Below, piece by piece: positions 11,432-21,934 of a DNA stretch of 64,000 bases (positions are counted from its first letter, which is position 1; every line of letters begins with the position of its first letter). The notes beneath the pieces were generated by a model that had not been told where the DNA came from, did no database searches, and saw only the letters and a program-made list of their open reading frames with translations. Source of the stretch: Carettochelys insculpta. Its lineage: Eukaryota; Chordata; Testudines; Carettochelyidae. Where the stretch lies: contig NC_134138.1 of assembly GCF_033958435.1 (NCBI RefSeq), positions 266,081,798-266,145,797 of the forward strand. Direction: 5' to 3'. The position numbers and the translations under genes were made by a program.

Positions 11432-12395
11432 TTAAAATACGTGATTTTTTACCTTGATACCTTCCTTCTAACCTTTTGTGGAACCTTTTAGGAGAAAATC
11501 CTACAGACGCATAATCAGTGTGTTGCTGACACCAAGGGTGCTGGCACAGGGGGTGGGGCAGAGAAAACATGGTTTTTAACTTGCTGTTATAGCAGGGGAT
11601 GGGGGGCATGGGTGAAGAGGAGTGAGTGAGGGGCAGGGCCGTGGTGAAAGGTAGGACAGGGGTTGGGGAAAGGGCAGTGCGGGGTTGGGACATGTGGAGA
11701 AGGGGAAGGGCCTGGAGAGCAGTGTGGTGTGGGGCACAGGGACAAACTTTGGGTGCCTGTGGCCCACTCACTTTTAGGGTGCATCTGCTGCTCCTGGCTG
11801 AGGTTAGTTTATATCTTGTGACCTGGGAAAGAAAGATCTCCTGGCTAAATGTTCATGTGGCTGTCCCAGTGCAAGATCCATTAGTGGTTCTGTCTGCCCT
11901 TGTTTTCTGTTGTCAGAGCCTTGACTCTTCCCTGGCTGCTTCCAGACATCTCTCTTTTTCTAACACTATTCCTCAGTCTCACAGGTTTGCTGTGATGGTG
12001 CGAGCTGGGTATTCACTACACTTGAACCTCTTTCATCTGGCAGTTGTGGGAAACATGGCATTGCTGGCCCGGGGATGGCACTGTAGGGTCTGGAGGATGG
12101 GGGTGGGGTGCTTACCTGGTGCCCTACTCCCACGGTCACATATGGCCCCACACCTGCTGCTCCCAGGCACCGCCCCTTTCAGCTATGGAAACATCAGGAA
12201 AAAGCCTCAGGGGGAGTGTGTCACTGCGTACTGCCATTCCCTAGCTGTGGGGAAGAAGCAGTGCGCAGAGCCGCTTCTTCTTCTTCCGCCTGCCAGGATG
12301 TGTACTGTGAGTGTTCCTTGATTAAGGAAACCTGGAGTACAGCGTTTTCAGTGTATTAACTGGTGAATAAAATTCCATTCATTTGTATATTTTTT
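11432..12395. other. Intergenic; G-rich stretch and possible old DNA-element remnant
   Basis: About 11.53-11.72 kb is G-rich and looks like the complement of the C-rich arrays elsewhere. Near 12.02 kb a phrase TTGAACCTCTTTCATCTGGC resembles the start of an old DNA transposon, with no second end visible. No gene is seen. Confidence 0.35.
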
Positions 12396-12690
12396 TCATA
12401 GATTCTAAGGAGAAATGCACCATTGTGATCATCCAGTCTGTCCATCAGTATAATACCGGATACTAGCCCCAAAATAAATGATACAGGGCTTCTTTTAGAC
12501 AAACAGCCAATCTGGATGTAAGAACTGTAAGTAATAGAGAGAAATCACCAGGTAAATTCTTGGTAAATTGTTCCATTTACTCTCACCATTAAACAATGAT
12601 GCCTTATTTCTAATCTGAATTTGTCTAACTTCTAGCCATTGTTTTGTACTGTACCTTTCTCTGTCTGAATAGACACAATCAGAAATACAG
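12396..12690 (-). mobile_element. Old CR1 LINE 3' end
   Basis: Read on the reverse strand, this is the diverged 3' region of a CR1. Forward-strand landmarks are ATTCTAAGG, CCATTGTGATCATCCAGTCTG, CTTGGTAAATTGTTCCA and GCCTTATTTCTAATCTGAAT. Its divergence marks it as an older copy than those at 8.8, 35 and 40 kb. Confidence 0.7.
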
Positions 12691-12785
12691 ACTTAAATGG
12701 AACTACACTGATTTACATGAAGGGAGCATCTGCTCAGAGGAGTGTTTTGGTCCAGGGGATTTCAGAGTTTCTTGTTGGACTGGGA

Positions 12786-13496
12786 GGCTACGTCTACACG
12801 TGGAGCCTACATCGAAATAGCTTATTTCGATGTAGCAACATCAAAATAGGCTATTTTGATGAATAACGTCTACACGTCCTCCAGGGCTGGCAATGTCGAT
12901 GTTCAACTTCGACGTTGCGCAGCACCACATCAAAATAGGCGCTGTGAGGGAACGTCTACACGCCAAAGTAGCACACATTGAAATAAGGGTGCCAGGCACA
13001 GCTGCAGACAAGGTCACAGGGCAGACTCAACAGCAAGCCGCTCTCTTAAAGGGCCCCTCCCAGACACAGTTGCACTAAACAACACAAGATACACAGAGCC
13101 GACAACTGGTTGGAGACCCTGTGCCTGCAGCATGGATCCCCAGCTGCCGCAGCAGCAGCCAGAAGCCCTGGGCTAAGGGCTGCTGCCCACGGTGACCATA
13201 GAGCCCCGCAGGGGCAGGAGAGAGAGCGTCTCTCAACCCCCCAGCTGATGGCCGCCATGGCGGACCCCGCTATTTCGAAGTTGCGGGACGCGCAATGACT
13301 ACACGGTCCCTACTTCGACGTTGAACGTCGAAGTAGGGCGCTATCCCCATCTCCTGATGAGGATAGCGACTTCGACGTCTCGCCGCCTAATGTCGAAGTT
13401 AACTTTGAAATAGCGCCCGACGAGTGTAGCCGTGACGGGCGCTATTTCGAAGTTAGTGCCGCTACTTCGAAGTAGCGTGCACGTGTAGACACGGCT
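12786..13496 (+). mobile_element. Harbinger-like MITE, 0.7-kb subfamily
   Basis: The ends are GGCTACGTCTACACGTG and CACGTGTAGACACGGCT, with a GGA triplet on both sides. The interior shares the leader and TTCGAC/TTCGAA palindromes of the Myb/SANT-carrying element at 1-2338. A short frame starting MDPQLPQQQPEALG at about 13132 ends in a stop and may be a relic of the parent's coding region. Confidence 0.85.
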
Positions 13497-14229
13497 GGAC
13501 TGTCTCTTTAGAAACTGGCCATTTAATAAATAATTAGAGGAGGAACAGTTGCTATAAAGAAGATGGGAAATAGTAATTTGGATTGCTACTAACTCTGTTG
13601 TCAATGAAAATTATATATGTTGCAAGCAAAATCTCACCATTAAGAGCATAATTTTCATTTATATATGCAAGGGATGTTTCAAGGCAAAAGTTCCTCCTGT
13701 CCTGGAGGTAAATTACACAGCCACAAAACTTCTTTTTTCAAATGTTCTAGCCAAAATTCAAAGCTTTTCTTGAGGCTTCAGAGTATCAGGTTGAGGATAA
13801 AAAAGTAACTGTAGTAAACCCATGTTTGATGTTGCATCATAAATACAAAACTATTGGGGAATTCAGCTGTTGCTGTGTTAGGTTATAATCACCAGAGTTT
13901 TAAACTGCTGTCCATTTGGCAGAATCATTTAATTACATAACTTTGTATCTTTCAGTATGGTACAGGCATAATCCCTTGTAATCTGAAAACATTAAATTTG
14001 TATCTATCATTTTGAGCTGGGGCTAAATAGGAATAGTATAGGAAACCAAGGGAAAGAAGAAGAATGCATGTTTTGTTACAGAGCTTGAAAACACCGTGGA
14101 AAATTTGCTTCATTTGCATTGAACCTATGCAGGTTCTGTTGACATTGAGTTCAGGGAAGCTAGGGAGGTGAAATTTTGCTTCCTCAGTGAAGGCCCTGAG
14201 TCCAGAGGTTCTGTGCAGTCAGTCTAGTG
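13497..14229. other. Intergenic, nothing recognised
   Basis: AT-rich unique-looking sequence with no supported feature. Confidence 0.45.
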
Positions 14230-14402
14230 CAGGGGTTGGGAACCAAATAGAAAGAAGAGTCATTTTTTCCAATTTGGTAAAAAACTCCGTAATTCAAGAG
14301 CCACAATGCATGTGAAGACGAGATAGTCCTTTATAAAGAATGTCAAACCACACTTTTTGTAACCCCTGTTTTAAGAATGGCACACACACAATGACTTGTA
14401 AT

Positions 14403-14602
14403 CAAAACAAAAAGCAGTCAAGTAGCACTTTAAAGACTAGCTAAATAGTTTATTAGGTGAGCTTTCGTGGGACAGACCCACTTCTTCAGACCATAGCCAG
14501 ACCACAACAGACTCAATATTTAAGGCACAGAGAACCAAAAACAGTAAGCAAGGAGGACAATCAGAAAAAGATAATCAAGGTGAGCAAATCAGAGAGTGTA
14601 TG
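14403..14602 (-). mobile_element. Penelope-like element 3' tail, 200 bp, inside the hAT element
   Basis: The insertion is bounded by a perfect 12-bp duplication ATGACTTGTAAT (14391-14402 and 14603-14614). Its sequence matches the left part of the 29.8-kb copy, which runs on into a GIY-YIG-like frame, so this is the tail of the same family. It carries an intact hammerhead-like core. Confidence 0.82.
14456..14492 (-). ncRNA. Hammerhead-ribozyme-like motif, subfamily 1
   Basis: On the reverse strand the order is GGU (stem I), CUGAAGA core, one extra A, GUGGG-UCUGU-CCCAC (stem II), GAA, the AGCU palindrome (a possible stem III between two copies), then C and ACC (the other stem I strand). The predicted cleavage point lies after that C at 14459. 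The extra A before stem II departs from the standard core. Hammerheads are known in Penelope-like elements; activity here is inferred. Confidence 0.6.
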
Positions 14603-14947
14603 ATGACTTGTAATGTGATACGTGTTTACTTCAGGACAGTCACAAATGTTTTACATGTTCTATTTCCTCACAGTTTACATGTGTGTTTGTACCACTATCT
14701 TCCTGACTTTCACTCCTGAACTTTCTCTCTCTCTGGAGGACACTGGGGGAGTTGTCCAACATTTCAAGATCACATATTTTTTGCTATTTAGATATGACTT
14801 GTTCCGTTTTGGGCTTTTAGATGTTCACTGTTTATTGAAAATAATCAGGAGGTTTTTTTTTTTACCTTGTGATTATAGCATTGGGAACCACAAAGAAGTC
14901 CTTAAAGAGCTGCATAAAGCCCTGGAGCTGCAGGTTGCAGACCCCTG

Positions 14948-15739
14948 GTCTAGGTCTTCAGCCCTTCAACAACCATCGTATGGGGCACTGGGGTTACTAG
15001 ATGTATATAAACACAGGTTCATAGCTGCTGGCTAGCCTCCAAGGTGACCTTCTCTTTTGTTCCCAAAAAGGGCAGATTGGAAGCCATTTCTGGAACACCC
15101 ACAGGTTGCACAAACCCATCAACAGGAGACTGAGTCATCTGAGGGACTTTGTACCAATCCTCAGTAGCAGGAGACTTAGGCCCTGATTGTGCTGACATGT
15201 GATACCCTGTGAGATCGATGCAGACTCTTTGGATAGTACTCCTGTGGCTCATTTTTTGGAACTAACACGTGTTCATCTTCGCACCAGACCACAATGGTGT
15301 TACCATACCACAGCTGTTTTGGGGCAGTTTCACATGGTTCCTTCTGGAGGATGGGATCTTTACCACCTACTATACTGCCTGACACAAGCACTGTGCCAAA
15401 AAAACTAAGTTTTGAGATTTTCATAACCCCTGATTTATCACTCACATAATGCCATGACATTGAAATTCTTAACCCTCTGAGTTCTTCCCAATTCACCACT
15501 TGACTGATAAACCCAGAAGTAATTGCACATTTTTACTGCAGAAAACATTATTTGGCCTTGTCATCACATGGGGCTGACTTGGGCTGTGCCTTCATCTCCT
15601 TTAAAGGCTCTATTAGTTTCTGCACTATTTCAGGGCTCAGCAGCACCCACCAAAGATGCCAAGAGTTTCACGTGAGCCAGTTTTCATCAGCACATGAGGC
15701 AGGAGCTCAGCCCTGACCCTCCTTCCGCATGCAGACAAG
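14948..15739. other. Intergenic, nothing recognised
   Basis: No exon-like frame or repeat ends are seen. Confidence 0.45.
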
Positions 15740-16161
15740 GGCTACGTCTACATGAGCCCCAAACTTCGAAATGGCCACGCAAATGGCCATTTCGAAGTTT
15801 ACTAATGAAGCGCTGAAATACATATTCAGCGCTTCATTAGCATGCGGGCGGCAGCGGCACTTCAAAATTGACACGGCTTGCCGCCGCGTGTCTCGTCCAG
15901 ACGGGGCTCCTTTTCGAAAGGACCCTGCCTACTTCGAAGTCCCCTTCCGGGAATAAGGGGACTTCAAAGTAGGCGGGGTCCTTTCGAAAAGGAGCCCCGT
16001 CTGGACGAGACGCGCGGCGGCAAGCCGCGTCAATTTCAAAGTGCCGCTGCCACCCGCATGCTAATGAAGCGCTGAATATGTATTTCAGCGCTTCATTAGT
16101 AAACTTCAAAATGGCCATTTGCGTGGCCATTTCGAAGTTTGGGGCTCGTGTAGACACGGCC
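15740..16161. mobile_element. Harbinger-like fold-back MITE, 420-bp subfamily
   Basis: The ends are GGCTACGTCTACATG and TCGTGTAGACACGGCC with AAG on both sides. The whole element is one long inverted repeat with arms of about 200 bp meeting near 15950 (CTTCCGGGAATAAGG). Each arm contains smaller palindromes such as AATGGCCACGCAAATGGCCATT-like and GCGCTGAA...TTCAGCGC units. Confidence 0.88.
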
Positions 16162-16199
16162 AAGAGCTTGCTCAAAGCCACGCCACCTGTGTATTAACA

Positions 16200-16382
16200 A
16201 AAGACCAGCTAATGGTTCCAACCACGACCTAAACAGTAAAACTCTACATCTTTATTTATTAATGAAGCTGGTGTACATAGGGCTAGTGATGACTTTAAAA
16301 AGCATCACCGGCACTTGGACCATACACAGAAGTCAAAAGGTCAAATTTCAGCACTCCACCTCAGAAAGGTTGCTGACCCCTG
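16200..16382. mobile_element. Possible hAT right-end fragment
   Basis: The right end reads GGTTGCTGACCCCTG, similar to the terminal repeat of the hAT elements at 14.2 and 50.2 kb. The left end is not visible. Confidence 0.35.
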
Positions 16383-17836
16383 CACTATGTTATGTATGTT
16401 GCTGGAAAACAATGAGAAAAAGAAATTCATACTGAAACCTGCTTATAATCCTTGAGGGTGACAAAATTAGCAGATCTTCCCACTAATGTTGCTGTGTTTT
16501 ATATGACTTTAAAAAACGAATTGTCATGTCCTGCCCATGCTTTATGCAAATTGGCTTATACATATGAATATATATAATTTGAAGATACTTCAGGCAAAAT
16601 GCATCATGTGACATATTGCTTTAAAGTTACAATCTGCTGAATATGTATATTCTATTTCTGTGCATGCATCATTCTTGTATGTGAAGTTAGAAATGTGAAA
16701 TGTGGCTCTGCTTATAGTTTTAAATGTGCTAATGAGAGTCATTAGTTACATTCTGGAGACATAATGACTTGGTGCTCAAGACTGTAAATAGCTTTATTTT
16801 TCGTATAAGCCAAAACTGTGGTTTGCCCTACAAAGACATGTGTCCAGGCTACTTGATGCTAGAACCCATTTTTGGATCTTTCACTTTTCCAAAGTTTGAA
16901 CTGAACACATAGTATTCCTGTCTTGGGCAAAAGGGTTGTCAAGATAGGAAACCAAACAATAGAAGGAGGTTGCCAGGTGCCAGGAGATGCCCACTTACCA
17001 CCCAAGATGCCTGCTGGAAACATCTTACACTGAATACAAGGAAGGATTGGGCCAACCTTGGAGGCTATAAAGCTTGTTGAAGAGATCATTAGAACTGTTC
17101 AGGTCAGAATTCGCATGTAACAAGTTTCTTAGTGTATTAGGATTAGCTGGCACCTTTTGTTTATTTTGGCTCAGAAACTTATTTTGATCTGTCTGTTTTC
17201 CCTTGCAATCACTTAAATCTTACTATTTATACCTAATAAAGGCACATTTGTTTATTATCAAGCTTAGTGTAAGTAATTGTTACCTGGGTGGGGAGAGCAA
17301 TCACTGTGCATATCTCTGCATATCTCTCTTTCTTTGATAAAGGGGGATGAGCTTATGAGCTTTCTTTGTGCAAAACTTATTTCCTGAGTAAATGGGATTT
17401 ATCTGGAGATTTGGTCCTCTTTGGGGCTGTGCTTCTATTTACTGTCAATAGCCTTATAGTTGATCCCTCCTAGAGCAGAGCTGGGTCAGCATGTGTTCCT
17501 CTGCTAGGGGATGTTACCCCAACTCTGTGTGTTGGCTGGGGGAGACCAGAGCTTTTTGCCTAACAGGCCAGGGTGATGGGTGTGTCAGAGGGTAGATAGG
17601 CAGACACAGAGGCATGACCAGCACACCCAGGGTGACAGTCTTCAGGGGACCTCTGTGATCCAAATCCTCACAATAATAACATTGCTTAGGTAACTTGGAG
17701 GCCTGTATATGTAAATCACAACACTATTATTGTGTCTGGCTTGTAGCCAGAGACTGAGAAGCACTATAAAATTGCATAGGGAACATTCCTGCATAGTAAG
17801 AAGCAGACAAGATGGTCTTGTTCATCTCTTGTGTTT
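16383..17836. other. Intergenic; possible decayed LTR at 16.86-17.3 kb
   Basis: CTATAAAGC near 17065 and ACCTAATAAAGG near 17230 are spaced like the TATA box and polyadenylation signal of an LTR on the plus strand. No TG/CA ends or duplication were found. The rest is featureless. Confidence 0.3.
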
Positions 17837-18606
17837 TTTCTTTTAAGCACACGTTAGAGGTTGTCCATGAGTTCGTTTACCTTGGGTCCACCATCACTGA
17901 CACCCTGTCGTTGGACACTGAGCTAAATAGGAGGATTGGAAAAGCGGCCACAACTCTGTCCAGACTCAGCAAGAGAGTGTGGAATAACAACAAGCTGTAC
18001 ACTCACACCAAAATGCAAGTCTACAGAGCCTGCATCCTCAGCACCCTCCTTTATGGCAGCAAGACTTGGACCCTGTATGCCCGCCAGGAAAAGAGGCTGA
18101 ACGCCTTCCACTTGTGCTGCCTCAGGCGCATCCTTGGAATATCATGGAAGGACAGAGTGACCAACACTGCCGTCCTCGAGCAAGCTGGAATCCCAACCAT
18201 GCACACCCTCCTCAGGCAGCGTCGACTCTGCTGGCTTGGCCACGTCCACAGGAGGAACGATGGAAGGATTCCAAAAGACATCCTGTATGGTGAGCTAGCC
18301 TCTGGCAAAAGACCTCCCGGACGCCCCCAGTTGCGTTACAAAGATGTCTGCAAGAGAGACCTCAGAGAGGTAGACATTTAGCTGGACAACTGGGAAGATC
18401 TAGCAGACGACCGCAGCAGATGGAGGCAGGGGTTACACAAGGGCCTTCAGAAGGGCGAGTTGAAGATCAGACAGCTAGCAGAGGAGAAGCGAGCGCACAG
18501 AAAGCACAATAAGGACTTGCCAGACACCCACTACATCTGCAAGAGATGCAGCAAGGACTGTCACTCTTGTGTGGGTCTTTATAGTCGCAATAGACGCTGT
18601 AAATGA
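17837..18606 (+). pseudogene. Non-LTR retrotransposon ORF2 C-terminal fragment
   Basis: A single frame runs to TGA at 18604-18606 with only one internal stop (TAG at 18379-18381). It shows the post-catalytic part of a LINE reverse transcriptase: FVYLGSTITDTLSLDTELNR, CILSTLLYGSKTWTLYARQ, CLRRILGISWKDRVTN, RRLCWLGHVHR and GRPQLRYKDVCKRDL. It ends in a zinc-binding motif C-x2-C-x4-H-x11-C (starting CKRCSKDCH). The palm with its YADD box is missing, so the copy is 5'-truncated. I could not assign the clade; it differs from the CR1 and RTE copies in this window. The near-intact frame suggests a fairly young insertion. Confidence 0.75.
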
Positions 18607-18837
18607 AGTCCTCAGTTGAAACTTTAAAGGGCGCGATCCATAGTCTATGCAGATTGAAGGATGCCTACTACCAACACAAGTTGTGAAGCTGACCCCTCCC
18701 ACCCATACATGTTAAAGGGATTTGCCTTTTCTATAGTCACTATAGTGCCTTCTAATGCCTTGCAAACAAGGCTTTCCCAGGAACTATTTGCTTCTAAAAA
18801 CAGGTACTCTAACTTGACAGTGTCCCTTTTTAAAAAT

Positions 18838-19261
18838 GTCTGGGTCTACACGTGCCCCTTCCTTTCGAAAGGGGCATGTTAAAGAGCAGGTTCAAAAGAT
18901 GCTAATGAGGTGCTGCAATGAATATGCAGCGCCTCATTAGCATAATGGCAGCCACGGTGATTCAAAAGTGTGGCTTTTTGAATTGCGCGCCGCCCGTGGA
19001 GACGGGACCTTCCGAAAGGACCCCCCCACAGTTTTCAAAAGCCCTTCTTCCTATCTGGTGATCGGAAGAAAGGCTTTCGAAAACTCGGGGGGGGTCCTTT
19101 CAGAAGGTCCCCTCTCCATGGGCGGTGCACGATTTGAAAGTGCAAACCCCCACTTTTGAATTGCTGCGGCCGCCATTATGCTAATGAGGCTCATTAGCAT
19201 CTTTCAAACAGTCTCATTAACATGCCCCTTTCAAAAGGAAGGGGCACGTGTAGACACAGGG
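18838..19261. mobile_element. Harbinger-like MITE, CCCCTTCC subfamily
   Basis: The arms begin GTCTACACGTGCCCCTTCC and end with the complement GGAAGGGGCACGTGTAGAC. Inside is a second level of inverted repeats (GCTAATGAGG/CCTCATTAGC, GGACCTTCC/GGAAGGTCC). No convincing target duplication is left, because another MITE inserted at its right border. Confidence 0.75.
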
Positions 19262-19262
19262 A

Positions 19263-19515
19263 GGCTATTTCTACACTAGCCCCAAACTTCGAAATGGCCA
19301 TGTAAATGGCCATTTCGAAGTTTACTAATGAAGCGCTGAAATACATATTCAGTGCCTCATTAGCATGCGGGTGGCCGCGGCACTTCGAAATTGACGCGGC
19401 TCGCCGCTACACGGCTCATTCCTACAGGGCTCCTTTTTGAAAGGACCCCGCCTACTTCGAAGTCCCCTTATTCCTGTGAGCAGATTCGAAGTTTGGGGCT
19501 AGTGTAGACACGGCC
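19263..19515. mobile_element. Harbinger-like MITE, short derivative of the 420-bp fold-back
   Basis: The ends are GGCTATTTCTACACTAGCC and GGGGCTAGTGTAGACACGGCC, with a GGA triplet at 19260-19262 and 19516-19518. It keeps the left arm of the 420-bp fold-back but most of the right arm is deleted. It sits directly against the right end of the preceding MITE. Confidence 0.82.
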
Positions 19516-19870
19516 GGAAAGTGTATATTATTTATCTGGGAAGTGGTCCTGATTCAGTAAAATGCATTTCTGGTTATCAAAGTCAAGGGAGTTATGGGAC
19601 CCAGGAAGAATCAGCTTCTGGGTGAGCTAAGCTTTTGTGGCACAGAAGAAAAAAAGCATTTCCTTGGGACTATAGGTACTTTCTAGTTAGAAGGTGACAC
19701 TGGAAGGAAGGCATTCTCTTTGTCCCCTTTTAAATATTGTGGCAATGGGCTCCAATATGAGAATCTGAATAAATGTATTTCAAAAGGCACCCCTCATCAT
19801 CATGGCATCTAGGTGCCCCATTCTAATGAGAATGATCACATGAGACTGTTCAATCTCAAGTGCTACTGAT
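19516..19870. other. Intergenic, nothing recognised
   Basis: No feature seen. Confidence 0.45.
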
Positions 19871-20047
19871 CAGTGTTCCCTGTAAGCTGTGCAGTTGCGT
19901 GGCCACTTTGGAGGGAGTCCCATGTCACTCAGATGGTTAGCAGAGTGCCCACTGCTATGTTTGTGTTTCTCTTGGCTGTGCACATACCTCAGTGCACATG
20001 ATAAAATTAATTCTGCACATGGATGAAAAAGATTAGAGGGAACATTG
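19871..20047. mobile_element. Short hAT-like MITE with target duplication
   Basis: The element starts CAGTGTTCCCTGTAA and ends AGAGGGAACATTG. Flanking 8-mers CTACTGAT and CTACCGAT differ by one base, as expected of a hAT target duplication. Related copies lie at 21753-21934 and, inverted, at 29255-29350. Confidence 0.75.
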
Positions 20048-21363
20048 CTACCGATACCTACATAAGATCCAATCACACCTGTTTAAAGAGAGCATCCTGT
20101 GGAGATGTGCAACTGAGAGAAACTCTTCAGGAAATATCTGCCTCCATGGGTATGTGGGGAGAAATTCTCAGATAATAAAAGCTAGAGGAGTTTCCCGAAC
20201 AAGTAAAATTACTGTGAAGCTGGGTCACTAACACTTTCACTGCTTCAGATGTTGCCCTCCCCATGTCATAAGGCTGTTCTTGACCCAATGGCCTGATTCA
20301 GTGTAGTGACAAAAGCATGGCCCTACAGGCAAGCAAAACCAGTACGAGTACAAGATAGGTAGCTTTAACAGAGAACAGATCAGAGAGAGCAGCAGCAGTT
20401 ATAAAACAGCATCTTGTACAGATCGGTTTTAGCTGAAAGTTTATTAACATTAATGTTTATTTGTTCATGTAATAAAGAAAAGACCTCTGACAGCTCATAG
20501 TGGGAATGTTAACAGCTGAACACAAACCCTCTCCTCAGGCCTTCAGATTTGCTAAACTAAGATCTTTTTTGCCACTGTTGATTCTTCCATGGGGAACCAG
20601 AAGCTTGTTGCTCATTAACCTTTTGACTCGTTGCTCCAGCTGACCAATTGGGTCTTGCTACTGGGTTGCTGTATGCACAGCTTCAGATAGTTGCATCTCC
20701 CTGCAGCCTATACAAGTGAGCGTAAGAAAGAGCTTTAACTCTTATTTTCTACAAACTGAGACAAAATTAACGAATTCTGTACAGTTTGGTTAGTTTTTAT
20801 CTTGCAAATGTGCTGGGGCCAGGGAATGAGAGAAAGGGGACAAAATTAGATAGACAGAAGAAAACCAGAACGAGTGAGAGGAACAGAAATCGGGGTATGA
20901 ACAAATTACCTATATATAGCAAAGTGTGGTGGAAGATATGCCCCTAACTCCAATTAGATCTAATAAAACACTGAGTAGAGAGGTAAGAATAAAACTTAAA
21001 AACATGTTTCTGGGACTTCTTGATCAAAGTCCCAGAGAGTTCCGCTAGCCCTAAATAAGACCTAATACATACTAATTAAAATGCATAGTGCTTATCTGTC
21101 AAACTCTAATACAGAGACATTTTTTACAATTAGGTCTTATAAGTGTGGCTGTAATGAGCTGTTGTATTAACTGCTACAAGTGCTCACAAAGTCCATGTGA
21201 TAAAAATCAATACAAAATGTTCAGTTAGAAGCATGTACATGTGAAAGTGGAGCAAGGGCATTTTGTCTGAAAGGTGCATTTCTCCTTAAAACAAAAATAT
21301 ACACCAAATAGCCCTTGTCCATATTATTACCTTTGACCTTTAAACTTTAACATAATTTTTTGT
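20048..21363. other. Intergenic, nothing recognised
   Basis: AT-rich, with short chance frames only. Confidence 0.45.
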
Positions 21364-21418
21364 ATCAAAACAAAAAGCAGTCAAGTAGCACTTGAAAGAC
21401 TAGCAAAATAGTTTATCA

Positions 21419-21455
21419 GGTGAGCTTTCGTGGGACAGACCCACTTCTTCAGACC
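21419..21455 (-). ncRNA. Hammerhead-ribozyme-like motif, left arm
   Basis: Reverse strand: GGU, CUGAAGA, A, GUGGG-UCUGU-CCCAC, GAA, AGCU, C, ACC. Every core residue matches the copy at 14.4 kb. Confidence 0.6.
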
Positions 21456-21464
21456 ATTGCCGGT

Positions 21465-21501
21465 GGTCTGAAGAAGTGGGTCTGTCCCACGAAAGCTCAC
21501 C
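21465..21501 (+). ncRNA. Hammerhead-ribozyme-like motif, right arm
   Basis: Forward strand: GGU 21465-21467, CUGAAGA 21468-21474, stem II 21476-21490, GAA 21491-21493, AGCU 21494-21497, predicted cleavage after C21498, ACC 21499-21501. Confidence 0.6.
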
Positions 21502-21752
21502 TGATAAACTATTTTGCTAGTCTTTAAAGTGCTACTTGACCGCCTTTTGTTTTGATAGTGTATAGACTAGCACAGCTTCCTCTCTGTTGTTATAATTTTT
21601 TGTGTGTTTTTGTTTGTTAAAATGGATCCAAAAAGCACTCTGGGAGTTCTGAGTGATTAGCCAATGTTGTTTTGGACTGAAAATGAAGGAATTAACTTAA
21701 ATTCCCTTGCTGGACACCTTGAAAAACGTGAAGCCACTAATTTGACCGACGG

Positions 21753-21934
21753 ATACTGTTCTTTGAAAGAGGAGTGCTTGGGTGGCTGCCCAGGTTAAAT
21801 TCGGGTGATGCCCAGCTGACTAGAGCACCCACAGTGGGCAGTATATGTTTCTATTGATGCAGTTTGGCACATGCCTTAGTGCACATAACAGAATTTATTC
21901 TGCTCGTGGATAGAAAAAAATAGAGGGAATGCTG
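21753..21934. mobile_element. Diverged copy of the short hAT-like MITE
   Basis: Its right part (AGTGCACATAACAGAATTTA through TAGAGGGAATGCTG) matches the element at 19871-20047. The left end is approximate. Confidence 0.5.

Larger units (their letters stand above)
14230..14947. mobile_element. hAT-like element interrupted by a Penelope-like tail
   Basis: The element begins CAGGGGTTGGGAACC and ends GGTTGCAGACCCCTG, an imperfect inverted pair, between flanking GTCTAGTG and GTCTAGGT (probable 8-bp target duplication). It is non-coding. A second copy at 50218-50846 lacks the internal insertion, which proves that 14403-14602 was added later. Confidence 0.75.
21364..21591. mobile_element. Penelope-like fold-back tail with 12-bp target duplication
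   Basis: Two copies of the tail are joined in opposite orientation around a short centre near 21456-21464. Left arm 21364-21455 reads on the minus strand, right arm 21465-21591 on the plus strand. ATAATTTTTTGT occurs at 21352-21363 and again at 21592-21603, a perfect duplication that brackets the whole fold-back, so it integrated as one unit. The right arm extends about 40 bp further than the left (to TCCTCTCTGTTG). Each arm has a hammerhead-like core. Confidence 0.85.

Noticed and set aside
16859..17740. A complete retroviral LTR
   Set aside because: TATA-like and AATAAA-like signals are present, but no TG/CA ends and no target duplication could be found.
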